Shown here: positions 49,250-59,735 of the stretch, piece by piece
Layout of the letters: every line of letters begins with the position of its first letter
Position numbering within the stretch: the first letter of the stretch is position 1
Origin: Pieris napi
Lineage: Eukaryota > Arthropoda > Insecta > Lepidoptera > Pieridae
Assembly: GCF_905475465.1 (NCBI RefSeq)
Contig: NC_062235.1
Span: forward strand, 4,970,001-5,034,000
Direction: 5' to 3'
Length of the DNA: 64,000 nt
Translations under genes and position numbers: made by a program
Notes under the pieces: generated by a model
Databases searched by the model: none
Told to the model about the DNA's origin: nothing
The model's input: only the letters and a program-made list of their open reading frames with translations

Positions 49250-49522
49250 AATACTGTTGCTCGGATTAATACCCGCAGCTGAGTTCCATCATCGGACGTC
49301 GAGGCAGAATACAAAATTCAGCCCGTATCACCTCGAGGTCCGTCGTTTCACAAATGAGCGTTATTAAAGCAGTTTTTGCCGCGCACCACTATGTGAATCC
49401 TTAGACTTAGGGTTCTTCAAGAAAAGAGCGTATTATTTCTTAAAAGGCCAGCAACGCACTCGCCAGCCCTGGCATTGAGGGTGTCCATGGGGTGAGCCTC
49501 CTGCCCGTTTGCCTGTTCTATA
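49250..49522 (+). pseudogene. LINE family 1, longest tail copy
   Basis: It extends 5' of the other + copies through GCAGCTGAGTTCCATCATCGG, ACGTCGAGGCAGAAT and GCCGCGCACCACTATGTG. These belong to the end of the ORF2. The frame is broken. Confidence 0.75.
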
Positions 49523-50107
49523 TGTTCATTCTTTGTTTTTTGCAACGAAGTGTAAATAAATAAAATATATCAGCGAGGAGCCTAAATTCCCGAAGTTAAA
49601 CATTCTTTATATTCCAACTCACGTCTAACAAAAACATGTTTGATACTTTGTTAAACTCATGGTACAGATGTGGTACGAAGTCGGAGCATGTCATTAGTTT
49701 TCTTATAAAAATATGACTGAATAATGAATATAAAAACGCTTAGTACATTACAATTACTTACCATTACAAGTCTATTCACGCCTTGCCCACTGCTATTAAA
49801 TACTTTAGTAATAGCAGGTGCTTTTAAATTGGTCTGGTTTGCGTAATATATGCTAGATAAATAAATGTTTATACGAGTATATTAATAATTACTAAGGATT
49901 TTATAATAAGAATTAGCTGCGCCGTTTCACCCGCGCTGCTTAAAATAAAAACTCTATGGCACGCTAGACAATCTACTTTTATTTTTTACACCTGTCAACA
50001 CTGACAATGTTGTAACGTGGCTGTCAAAACGTGAATTCAAAATAGAAAAGTCTGTGTAATGTACTCCATCTCCTTCTTTTACACGTTCAATCCATTTGTC
50101 TCTTTCT

Positions 50108-50161
50108 ACATAACGCCTCAACTTTTCGTGTTACACATAACGCCTCAACTTTTCGTGTTAC
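50108..50161 (+). repeat. Perfect 27-bp tandem duplication
   Basis: Two identical adjacent 27-base units beginning ACATAACGCCTCAACTTTTC (50108-50134 and 50135-50161). There is no third copy. Confidence 0.85.
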
Positions 50162-51277
50162 ACTTGATTTTACTCCTCATAAAATTTCCGTACCGGGCCT
50201 TATAACTCAAATCGTTTCTTAAGGAGTAAACTCCAAAAACTGCTATACACACAATAATGTAAATCATTTTAATTACACAATCTAAGCTAAAGGTTTTTGT
50301 TAACATGTATTTTTTAGAGATCCAGGAGTGTCATGCCTTTTCAAACTCGAATTAAAAACCTTATAAGGAGTATTTATATGATTTACTAAGTTACACTAAG
50401 TAATAATTTAAAGACTACTATTATATTTATTTAATTAGGTAATTAGTGCATTTACGGCACTTCATTATAGTAATGAGGTTTACCTTCTCACCTCAGTAAT
50501 TAAGTGCCATTACCGCAAGTGACCGGATTCTTAAAACTAAAACCCTGAAAAATTATTTCCTTTACGCGAGTTTCCGTTTTCTGTACTGTAAAAATCCTAA
50601 AAAGTATTTTACTTGTGTTTCTTAAAATATATCAATGTATTATTTTATTATGAGTGAATGTAATTTACTTTTGAACCCCGACTATGCGCAATTCTTTGTA
50701 CAGTTAAATGTCTCCATCTAAAGTCTGAGTTTACTTGTGATAGATCCAAACTTATAAATAAATGCATAACGCGTAATGGATTTTGTCTAAATCATTCACA
50801 TTTGGCGTAACTATTTATAAAATTGTTTCGTCTATTTAAAGCAAAGCAACATAGCAGTGATAATGACCATTTTCTTACATATTATTGAAACCTAGTAACA
50901 TTTATGAATACGTCAATCGGCGTATGACAGATAACGTAAAAGGCGGTTTTGACAGTTGACAGATCAATAGTAGCATTAAAATTTTTGCTTACTCATAACA
51001 CTATGCCCCTATAAAGGATTAATAACAGTAATGCTGGCAGCCTAATAAAGTATGACATGAAAACAAAAGGTTATATGAACAATAAGAGTCCTTGTATGAA
51101 ATATGAAATGCACAGACATAAATACATATGTCATAACTGTAATTACATAAAATTATAAAGTTGAACATTAATTTTAACAACGCATCAATTATAGTAATGA
51201 ATGTTTCCCTTTGTAAATATAAGATCGAATGATAATAGTTTATCCACTTGGTTCTTGTCTCGTTGTAATAATATTTT

Positions 51278-51405
51278 TGAAGTTATACTTCATTTGGCTT
51301 GTAGGGAAAAATGATGAGAGTAAATTTTTACGATGCACGACAAATAACCGACACCCTGAAGTTAGGTATAGTCAACATTTTAGTTTTTTCTACAATAGTA
51401 GAATA
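51278..51405 (+). repeat. GAAGTTATACTTC-type element end
   Basis: TTGAAGTTATACTTCATTTGG, GGGAAAAATGATGAGAGTAA, TTTACGATGC, then ACCGACACCCTGAAGTTAGG and ATAGTCAACATTTTAG. These match the reverse of 4885-5000 block by block. Confidence 0.6.
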
Positions 51406-52079
51406 CATTTTTTGAAAAGATTTTTATCTACACACAACTTTTTTTTTACTTTTGATTAGTAATTTTTCAGTTATAGTTAGCTCGCATATAAATAATATAT
51501 AAGATTGTAAAGTGCGAAAATTTTGATTGCCATAAATTTATAGTGTGTGTGTAACGCTTACTTCACAATAATTATTATTAGTAATGCACACGTCGTTACA
51601 CTTAAGAGTTCGTTCCTATTGAATAATATTAAAAGTTGTTCATCTACTTGAACATCTACATTCGACTATAAAATGTGTCTGCCCTATGTATTACGGGATT
51701 TCAAAAATTAACGTTATACACAGTAGCACGATCTTTTTATAAGTACAAAGTGGAAAAATTCTGTTTAAAGCAAATAATACGATCGCGAACCTATCAGAAG
51801 TATAAATATATAACCTGACCAAAATTATCAAGGTTCGGAGGTGCAACTTCATTTCACATAATACTTAACGAAAATATACTCAAAGACATAATTCAAGAAG
51901 TAATATTAATTAAACTAATACAAAAACATGGTCCCTACGCCAGATTGCAGACCTTCCCTCTCAATTGTAATAACGTGTTGTCTATGGTCAGCCGTATCCA
52001 AAGACTTGATTAAGAATGACCATTTAATAAAGCCTTTTAGTAGTAGTTTATTTCATTGTCTCTGCACAAAGACTTCATT

Positions 52080-52265
52080 TAACATTACAATCTAGCCTAA
52101 CTTAAGCCTAATGAGTAATTTAAAACTAACCTAATTTACTAAAAAGGCTATTTAACCTAAGAAATTGTCAATACATACTTACAGTCTCTATTAAGGGACA
52201 CTCTGTTGTTGTGTTCTTTTTCTCCACTTACCACTGTTTAGCACGATCGTGCACTCACACTAATT
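52080..52265 (+). repeat. Unclassified repeat E (copy 2)
   Basis: It matches 14220-14420 in order and orientation, with small indels. It lies just left of the reverse Helitron pair. Confidence 0.5.
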
Positions 52266-52303
52266 CACTTATTCGAATAGTTTTGTACTTTTCAATCTTC
52301 TCA

Positions 52304-52636
52304 CTAGACCCGTGGTGTCAAAAATTGTCGAAGCAAAGTCGATGAATCTGTGGCGAATCGCACGATTTTTTTTAGTTCAATAAAAATAACTATCTACATT
52401 AATAAAAATTAGGGGTTGATCGTAGAGGGGTGATAATTAAGTATTTTATAGATAAGTATGTTTTTATAAATAAAAACAAAAAGTTTTGTCTAAAAAATAA
52501 AATTAAAAATTTAGGGGGATGTTGTCCGGTTCTCAGACTTACTGAATATGCATAAATTTTTTTCATAAGAATCGGTCGAGCCGTTTTGGAGCAGTATAGG
52601 AACGAACATTGTGACACGAGAATTTTATATATTAGA
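52304..52636 (-). mobile_element. Older Helitron, 5' end at 52636, reverse orientation
   Basis: On the minus strand it begins TCTAATATATAAAATTCTCG at 52636, matching the 5' terminus of the element at 19027. Similarity continues for about 270 bp: the motifs CGTGTCACAATGTT, ACGGCTCGACCGATT and AGTCTGAGAACCGG, then a run ending in ATCACCCCTCT...AACCCCTAATTTTT. The 3' end is less certain. A CTAG preceded by A at 52304-52307 would fit a minus-strand terminus, but I see no convincing hairpin beside it. Confidence 0.75.
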
Positions 52637-52857
52637 CTAGTGGACCCCACAGACGTTGTCCTGCATAATATTTCAAGCTATTAGGATATTAAAGTATGAA
52701 TGTACCGACTGCAGCGCCACCTGCCGGGCTGATTTGTGAATCTAAACCATTCCCAGATCCCCTTGAACACACACAAAAAATTTCATCAAAATCGGTCCAG
52801 TCGTTTGAGAGAAGTTCAGTGGCATACACACTCACAGAAGAATTATATATATAAAGA
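52637..52857 (-). mobile_element. Complete 221-bp non-autonomous Helitron
   Basis: On the minus strand it starts TCTTTATATATATAATTC, preceded by A, and ends GGGGTCCACTAG, followed by T. A small stem (CAG-GAC/GTCTG) lies just before the end. The internal text GACCGATTTTGATGAAATTTTTTGTG resembles the 5' zone of other Helitrons here. Its 3' flanking T is the first base of the older Helitron at 52636, so it inserted exactly at that element's 5' boundary. A decayed relative is at 43209-43355. Confidence 0.8.
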
Positions 52858-53330
52858 TATTCGCTGCCTTACGAGATACGTATAGTTAAATCATTTCCCC
52901 TCTGAAGTTCTTTCATTAAGCTCTCTCTTAATTATTAGTTATATCTTATATCTCTTTCATGAGATCTCTTTTTAAAGGTTTGTTATGATAAAGGTATTAA
53001 GAAAGTAAACAATTTTGTGTATTGCTTAAAATACTGGCCCCTTTCAGATAATAATCATGTAAAATTACTTAATGTGCTTATTACACGCTCCGCGGACGTT
53101 ATTTGGCTACTGGTTTTTAATGTTAAGGCTGATTTAAATAAATACTTGCGTTTGGTATATTCGAAATTCAGTTCAGTGGCATTTCGATATTTTTATGTTC
53201 ATAACGAGGACACAAAACCAGAGTTCATCTGCAAGTAGTCAACGTTTGTGCATTATAATATCTTTTCCAAAATCAAATCATGTTTCTCTCTATAATATAT
53301 TATATTTCGTTATAAATAATATACACAGAG

Positions 53331-53495
53331 AGGGGCCTCATAGCCTAGCGGTCTTATTAAGTGGCAGCAGCTAGATGAGGGGTACCGGGTTCGATTCCCG
53401 GTTCGAGGGCACGTTTTAATTTAATTTAAATTTGTTCTCGGCCTTTGGGAGGGTTGTGCGGTACCGGGCGAGTGCCTAAACCGTACTAAACAAAA
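53331..53495 (+). repeat. Second SINE family, complete with 10-bp target duplication
   Basis: The tRNA-like head (TAGCCTAGCGGTCTTATTAAG; B box GGGTTCGATTCCCGG) is followed by a short body ending CTAAACCGTACTAAACAAAA. It is flanked by a perfect 10-bp duplication, ATACACAGAG (53321-53330 and 53496-53505), so the copy is intact and probably young. It differs from the other SINE family throughout its body. Confidence 0.82.
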
Positions 53496-54292
53496 ATACA
53501 CAGAGGAGATTAAAATTTCATATGATTGCCATTTTCGCAAATTATTTATATGTACAACCTTCATTGAATCAACAGATATTAAAACAACTAGATTTATTAA
53601 GAAATCTTCGGAATCTATAAACAATATTTGTTAAGAGAAAACATATTGAAAGTTATTGCAACATACGATTTCTTCTCACTAAATATAACATGTTAACATG
53701 TGTAACCACTCCCTCCATTCATATAAGTGTATTTTTATTTATACAACATTAATGAGTTGTTTGCTGTATTTGATTTCAAAGTTAGATATTACAGAAATGG
53801 TACTTTGTCCAAATTGGGCGTGCGTTTCTACCATAATACGACATGTATAGAAAGTGCTAAAAAACTTCGTTAGCTAGCTTCGTCAGATATGGCAACAAAT
53901 TGGTTTGGCTCGGCGCCTGCGCTCTCGATTTAAATTGACAGCGCAGAAATTGTCTGTGCAAATATGGCGCTAATATTGTTATTGATATTTGCTAGAAGAA
54001 AGTGCGAATTATTTAAGATGAGTAGTCATGAAATTTATTAACACCACGTGTGAAAGAGACGTTTGAATTTTTTGTGTTGATATTATACACCTTTCAAATA
54101 CAGACACTTTTAAAGAAAATTTTTAAATAGATTATAAAATCTTAACGCGTTTGTTTATAAATATTGTACTTTACCTAAATCCACTTGTTAAGTGTAAAAT
54201 ATTTTAAATTTTTCTAAAACAAAAGTTCAAGACTTTACAACCAAATTCACAATGTACCAGTGCCAATAATAATCAAAAATATTTCTTTACAG

Positions 54293-54856
54293 CACGCGAA
54301 CGCAGTCCGTGAATCAGCGAAGCAGATTTTGGAATCCCTCAACACTGACACAGAAGAAGCTATAACCCTGGCCAGAGCCCTTCGAGCCCGGCCACCAGTT
54401 AATATGCTCCCAGCCGCTAAAGCGGGAACCTTTTTTGCCCGAGACAATCTGTCAAACTTTATCGACTGGTGCAGAAAGGCACTAGGTATCCTGGAATGTC
54501 TCCTATTTGAGACTGACGATTTGTGCCTAAGGAAAAATGAGAAACACGTGGTTCTTTGTCTCTTGGAGGTTGCTAGAAAAGGAGCTGTCCTCGGTATGCC
54601 AGCACCCTTGCTGGTTCAAATGGAGAAGCAGATTGAAAGGGAGTTAGCCGGAGAAGAGTTAAGGCCAGATGACTCGGCACTGGGACTGGTTCCGTCTGGG
54701 CCGCAACCGCAGTTGGTGACTAATGACTTGAGAAGTCTGGATGAGAGGGTCAGGGACTTGGTAGAAAGGTGCTCCTGTCCCACACAGTTCCCAATGGTGA
54801 GGGTTTCTGAGGGAAAATACAGGATTGGGGACACAAAGCTGCTGATTTTTGTTCGG
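54293..54856 (+). CDS. pigs: pigs second coding exon (rest of CH domain, first half of GAR domain)
   Basis: The exon runs from the acceptor ATTTCTTTACAG to a perfect GTAAGT donor at 54857 and encodes residues 62-249 in phase 0 at both ends. It begins HANAV, which completes the CH helix started in the first exon. It then holds the CH core (AGTFFARDNLSNFIDWCR, FETDDL, LRKNEKHVVLCLLEVAR at about residues 105-156), a linker with an acidic helix (MEKQIEREL), and a LRSLDERVRDLVERCSC segment leading into the GAR domain (residues about 205-249: QFPMVRVSEGKYRIGD, LLIFVR). The loop at residues 180-200 is short and Pro/Gly-rich. I see no frameshift or stop. Extending the reading frame upstream of the acceptor is not supported. 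Confidence 0.95.
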
Positions 54857-55118
54857 GTAAGTTGTTTTGAAAAATACTTTAAAGTTTTTTGTTAAATTGT
54901 AGCGATTGTGTATTTGTCATTCATCTATAATGAACGGAAGAATATTATCTTAACACATTAAAATGCTGCTCTTATATTTAATGAATATGTATATAATACA
55001 ATATATAATAAAATACATTACATGTGCTATATATAAATAGAAAGATTCTCTGTATAATTAACATATACTTGAAATAAAAAAATATTGGTTGTTTGTAAAG
55101 TAGGTTTACGATCGAGAT

Positions 55119-55454
55119 GTTTACGTGATAACGTCTTATTGGTGATATAAGTTTTTGGGAAGTAAGGAATTAATAAAGATAACAATTTTTTCAAATTTTA
55201 AATTACATCTATCGTTTTATTCACACTTTTGATGATAAATTTCGGGTGTAAAATGACAAGTTTACTTATTCGACTATGATATACATTTTTCTTCATACAT
55301 TCACGGAATGACTGGCAGCGCTCGAGATGAGACAGGAGATCGGTCCGTCTCTCTCTCGTTATACCTGCGATCGCGCTCGTGAGGTTTTGGTGTGACACAA
55401 GTTTCTGAACATGTCACCCGACTAAAACGATTTTAAAGACGTTATCACGTCAAA
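55119..55454. mobile_element. DNA-transposon-like element with short coding trace
   Basis: Inverted ends TTTACGTGATAACGTC (left) and GACGTTATCACGTCAAA (right) bracket about 335 bp. Inside, the minus strand from 55398 to 55198 is open for 66 codons (MSHQNLTSAIAGITRERRTD, then LSHLERCQSF). It looks like a transposon-borne peptide remnant rather than a host gene. I cannot name the superfamily. Confidence 0.5.
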
Positions 55455-55504
55455 AAAACACATTTATTTAGAATCTATGCTGATTCTAAATAAATGTGTT
55501 TTTT
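55453..55504. repeat. 23-bp perfect hairpin
   Basis: Arms of 23 bases (AAAAAACACATTTATTTAGAATC at left, one exact complement at right) enclose a 6-base loop. It abuts the right end of the element at 55119-55454. Confidence 0.85.
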
Positions 55505-56029
55505 GGCTTGAATTCAAATCTTGAAGAAGTAAAGTTGTGTTGATTTGATTAATGACTATATCACAAAAAAGGTAATCCGATACAAACTAGACGAATAGTT
55601 TGGGTTCTGTCACTCCATGTTTGACGCAAGGTCAAGGTAGTGTTCAGAATCAAGCAAACCGCTTTCGTGAGCTATATGACCTCTGCACAGGTCCTAGAAA
55701 AACTCCTTGAAAAACTTTACGATGTTCAATTTCTAAATGTAGTCCTAGTATTTTATTTCTGTAAATTAAAAGAGGCTTACAACTTAAACAATATAAGAAA
55801 AGTACAATAAATCGTTCTCTATGTTTTCCACTTATTGTGAAATATATCACCGAAATAATAACTTCACAAAAACACTTTTTAAACATATCTTACCCTGCTC
55901 AATCGTGACTTCTATAATTCACGTATTTTCTTATTCTTTTGTATTGCCTTGTAATTCATGATATGAATTCTATAAATTTTCCGTGCTACTTGTAATTTTA
56001 TTTTAATTTGATCTTTTTTGTTTTTTGTT

Positions 56030-56110
56030 ATGTAACCTGGAAGAGATCGCTTGTTAGCGATAAGGTTGCCTGTTGCATCCCTAATAATTTATATTGTTTT
56101 TTTATTTTAA
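56030..56110 (+). repeat. LINE 3' tail, family 2 (copy 1)
   Basis: CCTGGAAGAGATCGCTTGTTAGCGATAAGG recurs, with few changes, at 57418-57470. The short hairpin around TCGCTTGTTAGCGA is conserved in both. Confidence 0.6.
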
Positions 56111-57417
56111 TGTAACGACTTTTTAATAAAAAAATAAACCATAAATCCGTCAAAATATATATGTGAATGTATAAGTAAGTAGTTTTATTAAGCGATTGTT
56201 AATACCAACTTGCGTAGTAAGCGTCGTCTAAAAACTCGAATCTAGACAATGACTTTCAAGCGCTATTGAGCCTCGAGAGAACCTCAAAGGATACCCAAGA
56301 GATGACTTGAAAAAATTTCTTAGCTCTTGCACTTAATGGTCCGTTGAAAAATCTATGACTAGCAAATTTCTCTTCATTCATTCAAAACCCTGCAATTAGT
56401 ATCAAAAATTTCATTGCATAAAAAATCTTTTATTTTTAGACGTGTTAAGAATTATGGTATGAGGCTGTCACAAGCTTGTTTTCTTCTCTATTCACTGTGA
56501 CCACCTAAGCTCCTTGATAAAGAAAGCTTGTGGTGTTTTTGTTATAAGATATCAACCCTAAATGATATACGGACAGGCAATAAATCACTTTTTACTGATA
56601 AATAGCGTCTAACGTGTCTGGAGGTGAGCAGGAAGTGTTGCTTGTAATTAATTGCAATTCGCATTTATTAAGCATTCAATTTAATGACAGTAACCGTACA
56701 CAGGGTATAAACAATGTTTGATTTGTATTAAATTTAAAATGTTTTAGCAAATACTATTTTGATCTTGGCATAATGTTCCCTTTCTTTAGTAAGGTCGAGA
56801 CTTAGGGCGAACTATGGCTCCCGTAACTCAAAATCCAATATAGGAATAAATTAATATGCTCTAAGTTTCGACTAAGTGTAAAAACAATAGCTACTCGACT
56901 CAAACCTCACCAATATACTGTTCATAGGTACATTATAATGTTGTCAATATATCAGGGTTGCGTAAAGTATTATAACATTATCTCTTAACTGCGAAATGGT
57001 GGTATAAATCTCGCTACACAATACCTTATATTTACATCATAAAATTATCAAACGTTCCAAAAATAGCATGTGTCAAGATACACTGGACAAAGGTCAACCA
57101 AACGTGCATTTCATATGACCGTATACGGATACGACCAGTCCATGATTCATCGCAGGCGCACAAAATAGATCTATAGATCCATTAATGGATTAAAATCATT
57201 TATAGCCACGTGGTAGTAATTACCGTCAAGTGTTTCCGGGGCCTTTTATGGTGTTAACATATGGTTTTTGAAATTGTGACCTTATTGCACAAGATCATGA
57301 CAATTGTACGTAAAAATATGAATTTGCTGATAAGTTATGAGATAGCACAGTTCTGCTTGTTTCTTAAACTGAATAGGGTAAAAATATATTTTAATAATAT
57401 TATTTACCCATATTAGG

Positions 57418-57495
57418 GTTGCCTGGTAGAAATCGCTTGTTAGCGATAACGCCGCCTGTTACCTAATAACTTATGTAACCTGCTTTTTTTATATA
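57418..57495 (+). repeat. LINE 3' tail, family 2 (copy 2)
   Basis: TTGCCTGGTAGAAATCGCTTG, TTAGCGATAACGCCGCCTGTT. It lies 110 bp upstream of the last visible pigs exon. Confidence 0.6.
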
Positions 57496-57608
57496 TATGT
57501 TTTTGTATAAGGTAATGAAGTGTGAATAACTAAATATTTTTACACTAAAGACGAGGCGAAATAATTAATATTTTGAAACAATGCTAACATAAATGCTCTC
57601 TCTTCCAG

Positions 57609-58242
57609 ATTTTACGTTCGCATGTTATGGTTCGAGTTGGTGGTGGCTGGGACACATTGGCACACTACTTGGATAAACATGATCCATGCCGTTGCAAGGC
57701 ACAACACAGAACATCACTCTCAGCTCGGCTTGCGAGACCTAAGCAGGACCTCGCTGGCGCTACAGTTACCTACGAAAGACCAGACTTCAAAGCCTACGAA
57801 CCAGTTTCCATGCCATATCAATCCAAGCTCTACAACGACGAGCCAAGGAGCCTCCAGTATCAATCCAATTACAAACTAGATGCCCCGACCAGTCTACCAT
57901 ATTTCGGAGACATAGATAGAGGTGCCAGTCCTAGCAGAAAGCATTTAGCACCACGAACACACAGTCCTAGCAGATGCTCTTCATCTCCGGATCGAAGGAC
58001 CAAAATCGTGACGACCAATCACCTGGTACCAACACCTTTGGGCGTACGAAATAAGAGTCCAAGACCTGTTTCTCCCGCTCCAGCAGTTGAGAGTGCATCC
58101 GATAATGGTTCAGAAGTGTCCGATGAAGGGTACAGGAGTTTGGGAGTGGTGGCTGGTTCCACCCAGGGATCGCCATCTACGAAGACAACGAATAGATATT
58201 CGCTTCACAGCCAGACATCAATGGAAGACGCTGATTTTAGCG
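57609..58242 (+). CDS. pigs: pigs third visible coding exon (second half of GAR domain, disordered tail)
   Basis: The acceptor TCTCTTCCAG precedes ATT TTA CGT, giving ILRSHVMVRVGGGWDTL and HYLDKHDPCRC (residues 250-278). This is the hallmark second half of the GAR domain and joins seamlessly to IFVR of the previous exon. The next ~180 residues are low-complexity, rich in Ser, Pro, Arg and Tyr, with a SDEGYRSLG motif. I see no clear SxIP end-binding motif in this part. The exon ends with the donor GTAAGC at 58243 (phase 1); read-through reaches a stop 30 bases later, which I take to be intronic. I could not find the following exon before the right edge, so the C-terminus is missing. Confidence 0.93.
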
Positions 58243-59263
58243 GTAAGCTTATATTATTAAATAAAAAGCTTAAATAGTTTAATATATTCACCAATTCGAC
58301 ACTTAATACTAAACTAATTGAATTGGTGAACGGATTATGTAAGTCACAAAATACATATTAGCTAGTATATACATAAGGGTTCGCTGTAACATGAGAAATT
58401 TATTATTAATATGTATTTATTCACAGTTAAGTACAGTAATAACAAAGCATAAAATATGTCAAGATAATGAGTTAGACATGTTACACGACTATCTGTTTAG
58501 CGGATAATGAGCAGAAATTACAGTTAGTGTGACCGGTGTTGACTAGAGGTATTTCGTGAAAAGACAGGGAAACTGCAAGTAAACAAACGCTGTAATACTA
58601 TTGTTTAAAGAGTGCTGTCTTATTGATAAACTTAAGCGAGAACTACTATTAATAAATAACTTAAAGGGACGAACTGATCGTAACAGTAACATGTGTGCAT
58701 TTTAATAATTTGATAAAGTCTAAAATCTCGTTTTGAAATTAAATTGTTTAAAGAAATTCTCAAGCTGAAAGTCATTCGACCGTGAATATTGTTACATTAT
58801 ATGTATACACAAATCTTATTAAGAATACATAGTTTTAGATGCTTCAATCGCTTTCGCCTTTATTTTAGTGCCATGCAGTAGATATTTGCGCAATGCGCGC
58901 GCGCCGACGACACGCGTCGTTCCGTTAAATTGGCTCCGGACTAAATTACATCCCTCCTTCAGGGTTGTCAAATTCTATTACATTAATAACGTATAAAAGA
59001 GCTGCTATTACTAAAATTTGTTTGTAAAACGCCATTGATTTTGAGATTAAGGAACTATAAAATAATTGCTGTATAGAAAGGAAATGCTTAGGAATTCATA
59101 GTCAACATTTGGTTAATCACTTTAGCCTTTGTATTATACCGTTAAGCCGTTATTCTGGAAAACATAACAAAGAATCTCAGGTTTTGTTTCACATTATGTT
59201 TAACAAATTTCAATATTTAACTTAAATTAGGCTTAAATATATATCAAAATATCTTATCATCTC

Positions 59264-59445
59264 GACATCCGTTGTTCCACAACGTGCACGTTGTTCCACG
59301 TTTCCCGCGTACCACCACTATGCGGAACCAGCTGAAGTATTGAAGTATTTCCGAACCAATTCGGCTTAGGATCCTTCAAGATAAGAGCGTATTAATCTTT
59401 CCCGTTGGTCATGAAAGCGTCAATTGACGGCGGGTATCACTTAAC
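59264..59445 (+). pseudogene. LINE family 1 copy, truncated tail
   Basis: It has CACCACTATGCGGAACCAGCTG, CCGAACCAATTCGGCTTAGG and a tail that stops at GGTATCACTTAAC. An element of another type begins within a few bases. Confidence 0.7.
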
Positions 59446-59450
59446 AAAAA

Positions 59451-59735
59451 AAATGTGTGCGTGTACTAGGTGTACACACGTAAGAAGTGAAACTTCTTTA
59501 TGACCTTATTTTTCGAAAAATGATCTACTATATGCAACTTTACAGAAATTGGTTAAATAAAGTTAAATTAGATAAAGTTTAAATAAAGGTTTTTATTATC
59601 ATAGACATAGATAGAATAGAATACAAAAAAGACGCGCGTAACGGTCAAATGTGACGCGTAACCGAAACATGTGACGCGTAACCGAAAAATGTTACACTAA
59701 ATTTTTTTCAAACCTCGATAAAGAAGTTTCACTTC
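59451..59735 (+). mobile_element. GAAGTGAAACTTC-type element, short copy
   Basis: It opens with a hairpin-like GTGTACTAGGTGTACACACG, then GAAGTGAAACTTCTTTATG, and ends ATAAAGAAGTTTCACTTC, the inverse of that block. Near the 3' end two perfect copies plus a variant of a ~20-bp unit (TGTGACGCGTAACCGAAAA) stand in tandem. It directly follows a LINE tail. Confidence 0.65.

Larger units (their letters stand above)
25042..58242 (+). other. pigs: Visible span of the pickled eggs / GAS2-like gene
   Basis: Three coding exons join in frame: 25042-25258 (with a short 5' UTR), 54293-54856 and 57609-58242. Joins one and two are phase 0 and the last visible donor is phase 1. The product is a GAS2-family cytoskeletal linker: an N-terminal CH domain (actin side) followed by a GAR domain (microtubule side). 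The family is known to crosslink F-actin and microtubules; in Drosophila, Pigs is linked to Notch-dependent follicle and blood-cell contexts. Introns are about 29,034 and 2,752 bp. An acceptor at 25040-25041 with UTR sequence behind it shows that at least one non-coding exon lies upstream. The gene runs off the right edge or continues in an exon I could not find, since the tail has no stop codon before the donor at 58243. Confidence 0.93.

Noticed and set aside
55453..55504. Possible microRNA precursor
   Set aside because: A perfect 23-bp stem with a 6-base loop and no lower stem or mismatches is unlike an animal microRNA. A fold-back scar is likelier.
59630..59695. CRISPR-like short tandem units
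   Set aside because: The units are directly adjacent with no unique spacers, and the genome is that of an insect. It is a minisatellite within a mobile element.
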